A stretch of 14,470 nucleotides of DNA from an uncultured Clostridia bacterium (GTDB lineage Bacteria > Bacillota > Clostridia > Lachnospirales > Lachnospiraceae), in assembly GCA_947178045.1 (NCBI GenBank), contig CAMWWR010000005.1, forward strand, positions 1 through 14,470, read 5' to 3'. Positions 1 through 5,850 of this stretch are shown here, piece by piece. Each line of letters opens with the position of its first letter. Within the stretch, counting starts at the first letter, position 1. Under the pieces are notes generated by a model, which saw nothing but the letters and a program-made list of their open reading frames with translations, was not told the origin of the DNA and did no database searches. A program made the translations under genes and the position numbers.

Positions 1-157
1 CCTCAGGAACGACCGAAACTTCATCCGAAACCGTCGGCTCTCCCCCAGGAACGACCGAAACCTCATCCTCCGCAAATGCACGCTGCGGAGCTATGCCGAC
101 CAGCATGACAAACAGCATAAACGAAAAGAAGCATATAAGCTTTTTCAACCATTTCAT
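1..157 (-). CDS. Secreted repeat protein, N-terminal part (runs off the left edge)
   Basis: Only the first 52 codons are in the window. The reading frame starts at ATG 157-155, preceded by GAGGGA at a normal distance. The product begins with MKWLKK, a hydrophobic stretch of about 17 residues, and a signal peptidase I type site ending AFA before EDE, so it should be exported. Directly after the cleavage site comes an acidic repeat of 14 residues (DEVSVVPGGEPTVS, then DEVSVVPE at the edge). The DNA shows the same 42-base period (aggaacgaccgaaac at 5 and again at 47). It lies 63 bases downstream of the DUF4367-type gene on the same strand and may share its transcript. The function cannot be told: the main body of the protein is missing. 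Confidence 0.75.
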   Translation of the reverse strand, partial: MKWLKKLICFFSFMLFVMLVGIAPQRAFAEDEVSVVPGGEPTVSDEVSVVPE

Positions 158-220
158 AATTTTTATTCCCTCAATTCATCTCATTTCACCCTATATAACG
201 ATGGAATTCGTCAAAACATC

Positions 221-1057
221 TCACTTAATTTCAAAAAATTTTAAATTTTCCACGATTTTTTTCAGCTCCGCCTGCTCCAGGTCCGTATATATGAGCGTGA
301 CTATCCCGTCGGGCATATAGCAGATCGCGACTCCGTTTTCCGGATCATCCTCTTCCCCCATGCAGATCACCTCCGCCTCACCCCAGTTGTATCGGCCCAC
401 CTCGACATCCCAATCGGTAAAGAAAGTACTCTCATTCCGCGAAAAGTATTCGAAAACGAGCTGCTTCTCTCCGTTTTTATAGGTTCTGCTGATATTGTCC
501 CCATAGCTCCAGCTCTCCCTCCACACATAGCCCTTTGGGACATAATCCGGATAATAATAGCCCTTCCGCCCGGCGGGGATCACACCCTCTGCGGCATCTT
601 CATGTTCACTGAAAATTTTAATTCTATCATCGTCCTCTTCCGTAATCTGATGCTGCCACGGGCTGTGGAACAGCGCGTTTGCGCTCATGGTAGCCCCTGC
701 AAGCAGTCCTACGGTCAGTACGGCCGCTCCCGTGATTCGCCGCACCTGCCGACGGTATCTTTTCCGTAGCAGCTCCGCCGACGGCCCGCCCTGCGCGAGC
801 ACTCCCGCCTCCGGGGCACGGTGTGATCCGATCCTGCCGATATTTTTTGAAAATCTGCCGAACCAGAAATCCAGAGGCGTGGTGGAACCGGCACGCATCG
901 GCGGTTTTCTCTTCTCTGTCTCCTCCCAGCTTTTAAAACCGAGATGGGAGAAATAAGTCTCGGACAGCTTTTCCATATATCGCTCGTGTTTTACCTTCAC
1001 CTGCTTCAGCGGTCTGCTCCTTTTTTTCAGCCTGTACAGCTTCTCCCGGGCAACCAC
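221..1057 (-). CDS. DUF4367-type single-pass membrane protein (anti-sigma-like), 278 aa
   Basis: I chose the GTG at 1057-1055 because a purine-rich GAAAGGGGGG lies just upstream and the in-frame sequence further up is AT-rich and not protein-like. Residues 1-107 are basic and cytoplasmic-looking. Residues 108-129 form one membrane helix. The rest is an outer domain of about 145 residues, with YYYPDYVPKGYVW near residue 170 matching the PxYxPxGY start typical of DUF4367, then alternating beta strands ending in LKKIVENLKFFEIK. In Clostridia such proteins often sit beside an ECF sigma gene as anti-sigma or sensor partners. Here no sigma gene is adjacent: upstream is an AT-rich gap and then hicBA. 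So either the pair has been split or the protein acts alone. The DUF4367 assignment is by pattern recognition only. Confidence 0.7.
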   Translation of the reverse strand: MVAREKLYRLKKRSRPLKQVKVKHERYMEKLSETYFSHLGFKSWEETEKRKPPMRAGSTTPLDFWFGRFSKNIGRIGSHRAPEAGVLAQGGPSAELLRKRYRRQVRRITGAAVLTVGLLAGATMSANALFHSPWQHQITEEDDDRIKIFSEHEDAAEGVIPAGRKGYYYPDYVPKGYVWRESWSYGDNISRTYKNGEKQLVFEYFSRNESTFFTDWDVEVGRYNWGEAEVICMGEEDDPENGVAICYMPDGIVTLIYTDLEQAELKKIVENLKFFEIK

Positions 1058-1113
1058 AGTGTCATCCCCCCTTTCTAAATATTTTTGACTGTCAACAAAT
1101 TTTCCTTTTTCTA

Positions 1114-1143
1114 ATATTAGCACATACTGCCCCGCAATTACAA
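1114..1143 (-). promoter_or_regulatory. Candidate sigma-A promoter with extended -10
   Basis: Read on the minus strand: TTGTAA (1143-1138), an 18-base spacer, then TAATAT (1119-1114) preceded by TGC, an extended -10 arrangement. It lies about 57 bases upstream of the GTG at 1057. The palindrome TTGACTGTCAA at 1085-1095 falls just downstream, where a repressor could act. This is sequence matching only. Confidence 0.4.
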
Positions 1144-1338
1144 TAGAAAATCTGCTTATTTTACTTCTAAAATATATTCTATGACAATATATCTTTTTCT
1201 GTAGATCATTAAATATATTTTTATTTTTTCTAAATAGTGAGAAATAACACTTTATATTCATGAAATAAGGTAGTTTGTATATCCCTGCCCATCTGGCTGA
1301 TGTAAATCAAAGAAAGAAAAGAAATGTAAGAAATTGTG

Positions 1339-1376
1339 CCGCCCTATCCGGCATCAAACTGCGCCGGATAGGGCGG
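1339..1376 (-). terminator. Strong hairpin downstream of hicB, possible terminator
   Basis: Bases 1339-1352 pair perfectly with 1363-1376: 14 base pairs, GC-rich, with a 10-base loop. It begins 37 bases past the hicB stop. On the minus strand the stem is followed by a T-rich but interrupted stretch (ACAATTTCTTACATTTCTTT), so a minus-strand terminator for hicAB is the best reading. The lack of an unbroken T-run leaves doubt. Confidence 0.45.
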
Positions 1377-1383
1377 GCTAAAG

Positions 1384-1402
1384 GAATGTGCTGCTTCGCG
1401 AC
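1384..1402 (+). repeat. Imperfect direct repeat, copy 1 (copy 2 at 2682-2700)
   Basis: GAATGTGCTGCTTCGCGAC here and GAATATGCCGCTTCGCGAC at 2682-2700 match at 17 of 19 positions in the same orientation. A second shared word, GCCGGATAG, occurs nearby at 1363-1371 and 2746-2754. The two copies bracket hicB, hicA and the 105-residue orphan gene. This could mark the ends of an acquired module, or be a dispersed intergenic repeat of this genome. Confidence 0.4.
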
Positions 1403-1412
1403 TCTCTATAGA

Positions 1413-1832
1413 TTATCGAGCCTGTACCTTTGCGAGTAGAGCCTCTTGTAATACCTGTGAAAAATTAATGTCCATTTCCAAAGCTGCAGTATTAAGCCAT
1501 GCAGGGATGGTAAGTGTCTTTCTGACAGATTTATCAAAGTGCTCCTTCGCATACGCTTCCACATCCACTGAAATCATATTGACAAAAGCCTCTTCTGGTT
1601 CAATTTCCAGCTCTTTTGAAATTGCTGCCAGGTCAATGGAATTCATCGGTGATGGTTCGGGAATCGGCTCACCATCCTTCTCAAGCCAGCGAAGACGTCC
1701 AGCCAGACAATCTACAGCCATGGCCATAGCTTCATCCATAGTTTCGCCACAGGTAGCTACATCTAAATCTGGGAAAATGACCGAATAACCGTTTTCTTCT
1801 TTAAAGAAACAAGCCGGATATATTGATAACAT
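1413..1832 (-). CDS. hicB: HicB-type antitoxin, 139 aa
   Basis: The antitoxin of a type II HicAB toxin-antitoxin pair: it should bind and block HicA and repress the shared promoter. Residues 1-60 show the HicB partial RNase H-like fold, with YPACFFKEENGYSVIFPDLD, then CGETMDEAMAMA and a helix. Residues 103-137 (VRKTLTIPAWLN... to LLAKV) look like a C-terminal ribbon-helix-helix DNA-binding segment. The length is usual for the family. The ATG at 1832 is preceded by AGGAGG (1849-1844). It follows hicA by 36 bases on the same strand, giving the toxin-first order common for hicAB. Its stop is followed by a strong hairpin at 1339-1376. Confidence 0.9.
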   Translation of the reverse strand: MLSIYPACFFKEENGYSVIFPDLDVATCGETMDEAMAMAVDCLAGRLRWLEKDGEPIPEPSPMNSIDLAAISKELEIEPEEAFVNMISVDVEAYAKEHFDKSVRKTLTIPAWLNTAALEMDINFSQVLQEALLAKVQAR

Positions 1833-1868
1833 CGTTTCTTACACCTCCTGTATCTGGAAAACACCGGG

Positions 1869-2057
1869 TTATTTAAGCCCCGCCTGCCTCCTGATGTTGT
1901 TTTCTGTACCCTTGGGAAGATCTTTGCTGTGGAATGGTATTGTGACCTTACCGGGCTTTGCTGGGTGTATGTAGTTCTTATGAGAACCTTCCTGATTCTT
2001 GAACACCCACCCATCAGCAAGGATTAGCTTTTCCATTTCCCTTGGTTTTATTGGCAT
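1869..2057 (-). CDS. hicA: HicA-type mRNA interferase toxin, 62 aa
   Basis: A small basic toxin with a double-stranded-RNA-binding-like fold that cleaves mRNA when not bound by HicB. The sequence shows the family hallmark GSHKNY at residues 24-29, whose His26 is the expected catalytic residue. It also has the N-terminal helix (KPREMEKLILADGWVF), the strand VTIPFHSKDLPKGT and the final IRRQAGLK helix. The length of 62 is typical. The ATG at 2057 is preceded by AAGGAGG at 2071-2065. A near-consensus promoter lies directly upstream (2081-2109), and hicA is the first gene of the pair. The toxin appears intact, with no frameshift and its catalytic His present. Confidence 0.92.
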   Translation of the reverse strand: MPIKPREMEKLILADGWVFKNQEGSHKNYIHPAKPGKVTIPFHSKDLPKGTENNIRRQAGLK

Positions 2058-2080
2058 ATCATTTTCCTCCTTGCACTATT

Positions 2081-2131
2081 ATTGTAGCATCCAATACGCA
2101 TAAAGTCAATACGTACAAATAGGATGCGCAT
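2081..2131 (-). promoter_or_regulatory. hicAB promoter with candidate HicB operator
   Basis: On the minus strand TTGACT (2109-2104), exactly 17 bases, then TACAAT (2086-2081): a near-consensus sigma-A promoter just upstream of the hicA ribosome binding site. Overlapping it are an inverted repeat GCATCC (2087-2092) / GGATGC (2122-2127), two direct copies of AATACG 15 bases apart (2093-2098 and 2108-2113), and the palindrome ATGCGCAT (2124-2131). Such repeats across the -35/-10 region fit autorepression by a HicB ribbon-helix-helix domain. The operator role is inferred. Confidence 0.65.
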
Positions 2132-2177
2132 AAAAGCGGTGAAGGATGAAACGTATTAAATTTCATCACTTTTCCCA

Positions 2178-2206
2178 ATGACCCGATATGGATTATTTGC
2201 TATAAT
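2178..2206 (+). promoter_or_regulatory. Candidate sigma-A promoter for the 105-aa orphan gene
   Basis: ATGACC (2178-2183), a 17-base spacer, then a perfect TATAAT (2201-2206), 34 bases upstream of the chosen ATG at 2240. The -35 matches the consensus at four of six positions. It points away from the hicA promoter. Confidence 0.6.
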
Positions 2207-2239
2207 GCTCTCAGAAAAGTTTTGATGGAGGTAAACGCA

Positions 2240-2557
2240 ATGGGCTTCTGGGTTGGCGCATGGCTTCATGATACGCCGGATACCGGATATGATGCAAAAG
2301 GTAAACGGGCCGTTGTCAAGCATTTATGTTTTGGACCGCTTGAGACGCGAATATGGTATCAATGTAAGGACGGTCAATACTGCCGCGAGATTCATTTTAT
2401 AGAAGGACTTCAGGCAGAAGAGTTATTTACTGACTTTATCAGCAAATCGGAAATGCTTAAAGTTATTGAAGCCGAGATTGCACTCTGCAAAAAATACAAC
2501 CAAACCGAGCTGTCTGTTCTATTTCAAGCGGAAAAAGAAGAAATCGAGACATCTTGA
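2240..2557 (+). CDS. Unrecognised 105-aa protein divergent from hicA
   Basis: I do not recognise a family. The ATG at 2240 is chosen because GGAGGT (2227-2232) sits 7 bases before it; TTG and ATG codons at 2222 and 2225 lie too close to or within that site. The product is soluble, with no signal peptide or membrane helix. It opens with an aromatic-rich segment (MGFWVGAWLHDTPDTGYDAK), continues with short strand-like stretches (LETRIWYQCKDGQYCREIHF), and ends in a charged helical half (FTDFISKSEMLKVIEAEIALCKKYNQ region and EKEEIETS). It has its own good promoter and is transcribed away from hicBA within the stretch bracketed by the 19-base repeats. It could be cargo of the same acquired module. 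No function can be assigned. Confidence 0.75.
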   Translation: MGFWVGAWLHDTPDTGYDAKGKRAVVKHLCFGPLETRIWYQCKDGQYCREIHFIEGLQAEELFTDFISKSEMLKVIEAEIALCKKYNQTELSVLFQAEKEEIETS

Positions 2558-2595
2558 TTTCCATCCAGAAATAAATTCTACTAAAGCAGCATTGA

Positions 2596-2668
2596 TTAAG
2601 GAAGCGTCGATTAAATCATCACTTCCTTAAAGCCTCCGGCGGGATACAAAGCCTCTGGAAGAGGCTTT
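2596..2668 (+). terminator. Two successive hairpins downstream of the orphan gene
   Basis: The first hairpin pairs TTAAGGAAG (2596-2604) with CTTCCTTAA (2622-2630), loop 17. The second pairs AAAGCCTCT (2648-2656) with AGAGGCTTT (2660-2668), loop GGA. Both stems are perfect. Neither is followed by a long T-run, though the second arm ends in TTT. They probably separate the orphan gene from the ptb-buk transcript. Confidence 0.4.
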
Positions 2669-2681
2669 CGGATTTGCCAGT

Positions 2682-2700
2682 GAATATGCCGCTTCGCGAC
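2682..2700 (+). repeat. Imperfect direct repeat, copy 2 (copy 1 at 1384-1402)
   Basis: GAATATGCCGCTTCGCGAC, 17 of 19 positions identical to the copy at 1384-1402 and in the same orientation. It lies 114 bases upstream of the ptb start codon, between the hairpins after the orphan gene and the Rex-like box. Confidence 0.4.
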
Positions 2701-2753
2701 GTAAATGTCCACGGGAGATTTCCGCATTCTTTCGTTGCAATTTCAGCCGGATA

Positions 2754-2771
2754 GTGTTATTATTTTAACAA
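2754..2771 (+). promoter_or_regulatory. Candidate Rex operator upstream of ptb-buk
   Basis: GTGTTATTATTTTAACAA matches the Rex consensus TTGTTAANNNNTTAACAA at 12 of 14 defined positions. It lies 43 bases upstream of the ptb ATG, a typical place for a repressor site. Rex is the NADH/NAD sensing repressor known to control fermentation genes, including butyrate genes, in Clostridia. The half-sites lie between a wider inverted repeat GATAGTG (2750-2756) / CACTATC (2784-2790). I see no convincing separate -35/-10 pair, so the exact promoter is unresolved. Confidence 0.6.
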
Positions 2772-2814
2772 ACAAAGAACAAGCACTATCGAAAACGATC
2801 AATGGAGGCAAATT

Positions 2815-3738
2815 ATGAGCAAAGGATTTGATGAACTGATTTCTGCCGTCGGCAGCAAAAAGAAGGTGTCGGTCGCTGTTGCGCAGGACGCGCCCGTGCT
2901 GGAGGCAGTCAAGGCCGCGAAGGAAAAGGGCATCGCGGATGCTATTCTCGTCGGCGACGCAGATAAGATCACAGAGATTGCAGCCGAACTCGGCATGGAC
3001 CTCAGCGAATATGAGGTGATCGATGTCAAGGATGTGCAGGAAGCTGCCCACACCGCGGTAAGCCTTGTGCATGACGGCAAGGCGGATATGTATATGAAGG
3101 GACTCATCGATACCAAGAGCTTTCTGAAGAGCGTACTGGACAAAGAAGTCGGCCTGCGCACCGGCAAGCCGCTTTCCCATGTCGCCGTATTCGAGCTGAA
3201 GGGCATCGATCATCTGCTGTTCCTCTCGGATGTGGCATTCATCCCGTACCCGACCCTTGAGGACAAGAAGGCCATCATCGAGCACACCGTGCAGGTGGCG
3301 AGAGCATGCGGTATCGCCTGCCCGAAGGTTGCCCCGCTCGCCGCGGTCGAGGTGGTCAACCCGAAAATGCAGGCTACGGTCGACGCAGCGGAGCTCACCC
3401 GCATGAACCAGGAGGGCGAAATTAAAAACTGCATCGTGGACGGCCCGCTTTCTCTCGACCTTGCCATCGACGCGGAGGCCGCGAAGCACAAGGCTGCGGA
3501 GGACAGGAAAATTGTCGGCGACGCAGACGTCCTGCTCTTTCCGGATATTCACGCGGGAAATCTCGTATACAAGGCGCTCGTTCATCTCACGGAGTGCAAA
3601 AACGGCTGCCTGCTGACCGGCACAAAGGCTCCGGTCATCCTGACCAGCCGCTCCGATACCTTTGAGACGAAGGTAAATTCCATCGCTCTGGCCGCCATCG
3701 TCGCGGAAGAGCTGAGAAAATCCGGGGAGCCGGTATAA
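2815..3738 (+). CDS. ptb: Phosphate butyryltransferase, 307 aa
   Basis: Converts butyryl-CoA and phosphate to butyryl phosphate and CoA, the first step of the kinase route to butyrate. It is a soluble cytoplasmic enzyme of the phosphate acetyl/butyryltransferase family. The sequence shows family motifs in order: VSVAVAQDAPVLEAVKAAKEKG near the N-terminus, MKGLIDT (94-100), AAVEVVNPKMQAT (177-189), VDGPLSLDLAI (208-218), FPDIHAGNLVYKALV (242-256) and the end segment SRSDTFETKVNSIALA. About 300 residues is the usual length. The ATG at 2815 is preceded by GGAGG eight bases away. It is followed by buk on the same strand, the classic ptb-buk order, and a Rex-like site lies upstream. Its last five codons and stop are part of a duplicated tract. 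A promiscuous acyl range cannot be excluded, but the pairing with buk makes butyrate the likely product. Confidence 0.95.
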   Translation: MSKGFDELISAVGSKKKVSVAVAQDAPVLEAVKAAKEKGIADAILVGDADKITEIAAELGMDLSEYEVIDVKDVQEAAHTAVSLVHDGKADMYMKGLIDTKSFLKSVLDKEVGLRTGKPLSHVAVFELKGIDHLLFLSDVAFIPYPTLEDKKAIIEHTVQVARACGIACPKVAPLAAVEVVNPKMQATVDAAELTRMNQEGEIKNCIVDGPLSLDLAIDAEAAKHKAAEDRKIVGDADVLLFPDIHAGNLVYKALVHLTECKNGCLLTGTKAPVILTSRSDTFETKVNSIALAAIVAEELRKSGEPV

Positions 3739-3793
3739 AACAAGCGGGCGTATATAAATCCAGGGAGTCGGCATAAAACGCACGGGCGTATAT
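3721..3793 (+). repeat. Tandem duplication of the ptb 3' end (2 x 35 bases, period 38)
   Basis: Copy 1 (3721-3755) holds the last codons of ptb, TCC GGG GAG CCG GTA TAA, plus 17 more bases. Copy 2 (3759-3793) repeats it with 29 of 35 positions identical and reads TCC AGG GAG TCG GCA TAA. The second copy is thus a diverged, untranslated duplicate of the gene's tail with its own stop codon. Confidence 0.8.
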
Positions 3794-3848
3794 TCTGCCG
3801 CGCAGGTTTCCTGCTGCCCGGACTTCCCGCAGCTACCGGAGGTATTTT

Positions 3849-3950
3849 ATGCTTGACACCCTCATAGAACTCGCCATCGAAGCCGCGGCGGAAGTGGCCG
3901 AGGCCGTTATCACCAAAACCGTCACAAACCACATCCACAGGAGGAAAAAC
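3849..3950 (+). other. In-frame 34-codon leader fused to buk, with its own ribosome binding site
   Basis: An ATG at 3849 follows a strong GGAGG (3838-3842) by six bases and runs without a stop straight into buk. The encoded stretch starts [20 protein letters not shown] and ends TNHIHRRKN: an acidic, Ala-rich amphipathic helix followed by a basic tail. Butyrate kinases normally begin at the [16 protein letters not shown] segment, so this would be an unusual N-terminal extension. It could instead be a small protein that has lost its stop codon, or a stretch whose translation brings ribosomes to the buk start. The basic end (ArgArg) is written by the AGGAGG that serves as the buk ribosome binding site. 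Confidence 0.5.
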
Positions 3951-5018
3951 ATGTCCATCAAAAGCTTGATCATCAATCCGGGCTCCACCTCCACCAAGAT
4001 CGGTGTTTTCGAGGATGAGACCCTGCTGTTCGAAGAGACGCTGCGCCATTCCACGGAGGAAATCGCAAAATATGATTCCGTCGTCGACCAAAAGGATTTC
4101 CGCAAGGAGATCATTGTCTCTCTGTTAAAGGAAAAGAATTTCGATATCAATTCCCAGAATGTCATCGTCGGCAGGGGCGGCCTGTTAAAGCCGATCGTAT
4201 CCGGCACTTATGCCGTGAGCGATGCGCTGCTCGCCGACCTGTACAACAGTTCCCAGGGCGAGCACGCGTCGAATCTCGGCGGTATCCTTGCGCGGGAGAT
4301 CGGCGATTCCATTGGTGTACCGTCCTATATTGTTGACCCGATCGTCGTCGACGAGCTTATGCCGGCGGCCAGATATTCCGGCGTACCGGAGCTTCCGCGT
4401 GTCAGCATTTTTCATGCGCTGAATCAGAAGGCAGTCGCAAAGCGCTACGCAAAGGAAACCGGAAAGCCTTATGATTCCCTTCGCCTGATCGTCGTCCACA
4501 TGGGCGGCGGCGTTTCGGTCGGAGCACATTTGAACGGCAAGGTTGTCGACGTCTTCAACGCTCTGGACGGCGACGGCGCCTTCTCGCCGGAGCGCGCCGG
4601 TGCAGTACCGAGCGGCGCTCTTGTGAGAATGTGCTTTTCCGGCAAATATACCGAAAAGGAAGTCTATAAAAAAATCGTCGGAAACGGCGGCTTCAACGCA
4701 TATCTTGGCACAAACGACATGCGCAATGTCGAGAAAATGGTCGATGATGGCGACGAGAAGGCAATCGCCCTGCGCGAAGCCTTCCTTCTCCAGGTTTCAA
4801 AGGATATCGGCTCCATGGCATGCGTGCTGGAGGGCCGGGTAGACCAAATCATCGTGACCGGCGGTATCGCTTATGACAAGTATGTTGTCGGCGAGCTGCA
4901 GAAGCGCGCCGGCTTTATCGCTCCGTTCACCGTATATCCGGGCGAGGATGAGCTGCTTGCGCTCGCGCAGGGCGGTCTCCGCGTCATGAAGGGCGAAGAA
5001 AAGGCGATGGAGTACTGA
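3951..5018 (+). CDS. buk: Butyrate kinase, 355 aa
   Basis: Transfers the phosphate of butyryl phosphate to ADP, giving butyrate and ATP: the energy-yielding last step of butyrate formation. It belongs to the acetokinase family (ASKHA fold) and is cytoplasmic. The first signature [14 protein letters not shown] is at residues 8-21 and the second, [18 protein letters not shown], at 183-200. The [15 protein letters not shown] segment (211-225) and the C-terminal ITGG-like [12 protein letters not shown] (301-312) are also present. The ATG at 3951 is preceded by AGGAGG (3939-3944) six bases away and gives the usual length of about 355. An upstream in-frame ATG at 3849 with an equally good site would give 389 residues. 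It lies 212 bases after ptb with no terminator between, so the two should be one operon. Confidence 0.95.
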   Translation: MSIKSLIINPGSTSTKIGVFEDETLLFEETLRHSTEEIAKYDSVVDQKDFRKEIIVSLLKEKNFDINSQNVIVGRGGLLKPIVSGTYAVSDALLADLYNSSQGEHASNLGGILAREIGDSIGVPSYIVDPIVVDELMPAARYSGVPELPRVSIFHALNQKAVAKRYAKETGKPYDSLRLIVVHMGGGVSVGAHLNGKVVDVFNALDGDGAFSPERAGAVPSGALVRMCFSGKYTEKEVYKKIVGNGGFNAYLGTNDMRNVEKMVDDGDEKAIALREAFLLQVSKDIGSMACVLEGRVDQIIVTGGIAYDKYVVGELQKRAGFIAPFTVYPGEDELLALAQGGLRVMKGEEKAMEY

Positions 5019-5071
5019 TTAAGAGATATTGACAGAAGTATTATTTAAAGAAGCGTTCCAGAGATTACTGA

Positions 5072-5157
5072 CAGAGCGCCGTCCCACAGCAGAAAATATA
5101 CAGCAGGGAAACCGGAATCCGGGCTGCTGCAAAGATATGCTGCGGGGCGGCGCTCTG
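5072..5157 (+). other. Nested structured hairpin between buk and the sigma-factor gene
   Basis: CAGAGCGCCG (5072-5081) pairs perfectly with CGGCGCTCTG (5148-5157). The stem extends inward (CCC 5083-5085 with GGG 5144-5146, CAGC 5087-5090 with GCTG 5139-5142) with one wobble and one mismatch. A second stem lies inside: CAGCAG (5101-5106) with CTGCTG (5124-5129), enclosing CCGGAATCCGG. No T-run follows the outer stem, so it is not a standard terminator. It could slow or process the buk transcript, or be a small inverted-repeat element. Confidence 0.5.
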
Positions 5158-5185
5158 CTGATCTTCCGAAAATTCACGAAACCTT

Positions 5186-5213
5186 GTAACCCGCCCGCTC
5201 CAAGCGGTGCTTA
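5186..5213 (+). promoter_or_regulatory. Candidate ECF-type promoter of the sigma-factor 1 operon
   Basis: GTAACC (5186-5191), 16 bases, then TGCTTA (5208-5213). An AAC-containing -35 with a 16-base spacer and no TATAAT is the general form of ECF sigma promoters, so the operon may drive itself. The start codon lies 77 bases downstream of the -10. The match is loose and no second copy was found in the window with the same spacing. Confidence 0.35.
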
Positions 5214-5289
5214 TCAGAGTGAACCCCCTGTCAATGCAGAGCGCTTCCCGATGCGGTTAAACCGGGGTACGGGAAAGGAGAAAAGGATT

Positions 5290-5850
5290 TTGGATAACGA
5301 AAAAATTGTGGAGCTGTATCTGCTCCGGGACGAATCGGCAATCACAGAAACTGCCGAAAAATACGGCAGCCGCCTGCGCGCGCTGGCGCTCGGTATTACA
5401 GCGGACAGGCAGATCGCCGAGGAATGCGAAAACGATACCTATCTGGAAGCCTGGAACTCCATCCCTCCGCACGAGCCGAGAAGCTATCTGTACGCCTTTC
5501 TGGCGCGAATCACCCGGCATATCGCCCTGAACTGCTGCCGCGAGCGAAGCCGGCTGAAACGCAGCGCGCTGCTCTGTGAGCTGAGCTCTGAGGTGGAGCA
5601 GTGCATTCCTGCTCCCGACGACACGGAATGCCGCCTGGAATCCATCGCGCTCGGCAAAGCGATCAACAGCTTCCTTGGAACGCTTGCCGAGGAAAAGCGA
5701 AATGTGTTTCTTCGCCGTTACTGGTATTTTGATTCCGTCGCCGATATTTCCAGGCGTTACTCGCTTTCTCAAAGTAAAGTAAAAACCATGCTTTTCCGTA
5801 TCCGCAACCAACTTCGGGAATATCTTGAAAAGGAGGGCTATATTCTGTGA
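5290..5850 (+). CDS. ECF-type sigma-70 family factor 1, 186 aa
   Basis: Directs RNA polymerase to a small regulon, probably in response to an envelope signal passed by the membrane protein encoded next. Residues 20-90 are the region 2 core: ALGITADRQIAEECENDTYLEAW and the -10 binding helix around SYLYAFLARITRHIALNCCRER. Residues 120-182 are region 4: SFLGTLAEEKRNVFLRRYWYFDSVADISRRYSLSQSKVKTMLFRIRNQLREYL, a helix-turn-helix. The start is TTG at 5290, chosen because AAAGGAG lies nine bases upstream and the protein then begins MDNEKIVELYLLRDESAI, as is usual for this group. An open frame reaches back to 5029 without a ribosome binding site. The stop overlaps the next start in GTGA, so the two are translationally coupled. 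Confidence 0.85.
   Translation: MDNEKIVELYLLRDESAITETAEKYGSRLRALALGITADRQIAEECENDTYLEAWNSIPPHEPRSYLYAFLARITRHIALNCCRERSRLKRSALLCELSSEVEQCIPAPDDTECRLESIALGKAINSFLGTLAEEKRNVFLRRYWYFDSVADISRRYSLSQSKVKTMLFRIRNQLREYLEKEGYIL

Larger units (their letters stand above)
1058..1412. other. AT-rich intergenic region between the DUF4367-type gene and hicB
   Basis: These 355 bases hold no convincing gene. They carry the candidate promoter of the minus-strand DUF4367-type gene (1114-1143), an 11-base palindrome TTGACTGTCAA at 1085-1095 between that promoter and the start codon, and a 14-base-pair hairpin at 1339-1376 just past the end of hicB. From about 1090 to 1260 the DNA is clearly richer in A+T than the flanking genes. 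An open frame upstream of GTG 1057 reaches to 1261 but has no ribosome binding site. Confidence 0.7.

Noticed and set aside
1058..1261. 68-residue N-terminal extension of the DUF4367-type protein
   Set aside because: The DNA is AT-rich promoter-like sequence and the translation is not protein-like; GTG 1057 has a strong upstream site.
2558..2814. A possible small gene between the orphan gene and ptb
   Set aside because: No open frame with a ribosome binding site was found; the stretch holds hairpins, a repeat copy and the Rex-like box.
2743..3783. Long open frame (346 codons) on the minus strand across ptb
   Set aside because: It is antisense to a clear ptb gene, has no ribosome binding site and its translation looks like no protein family; it arises from GC-rich codon use.
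5029..5034. TTGACA-like hexamer after buk as a promoter for sigma factor 1
   Set aside because: No -10 hexamer occurs at a workable distance downstream.
5029..5289. Possible 87-residue N-terminal extension of sigma factor 1
   Set aside because: There is no ribosome binding site at the upstream start, it runs through the large hairpin, and the family's normal N-terminus matches the TTG at 5290 with AAAGGAG before it.
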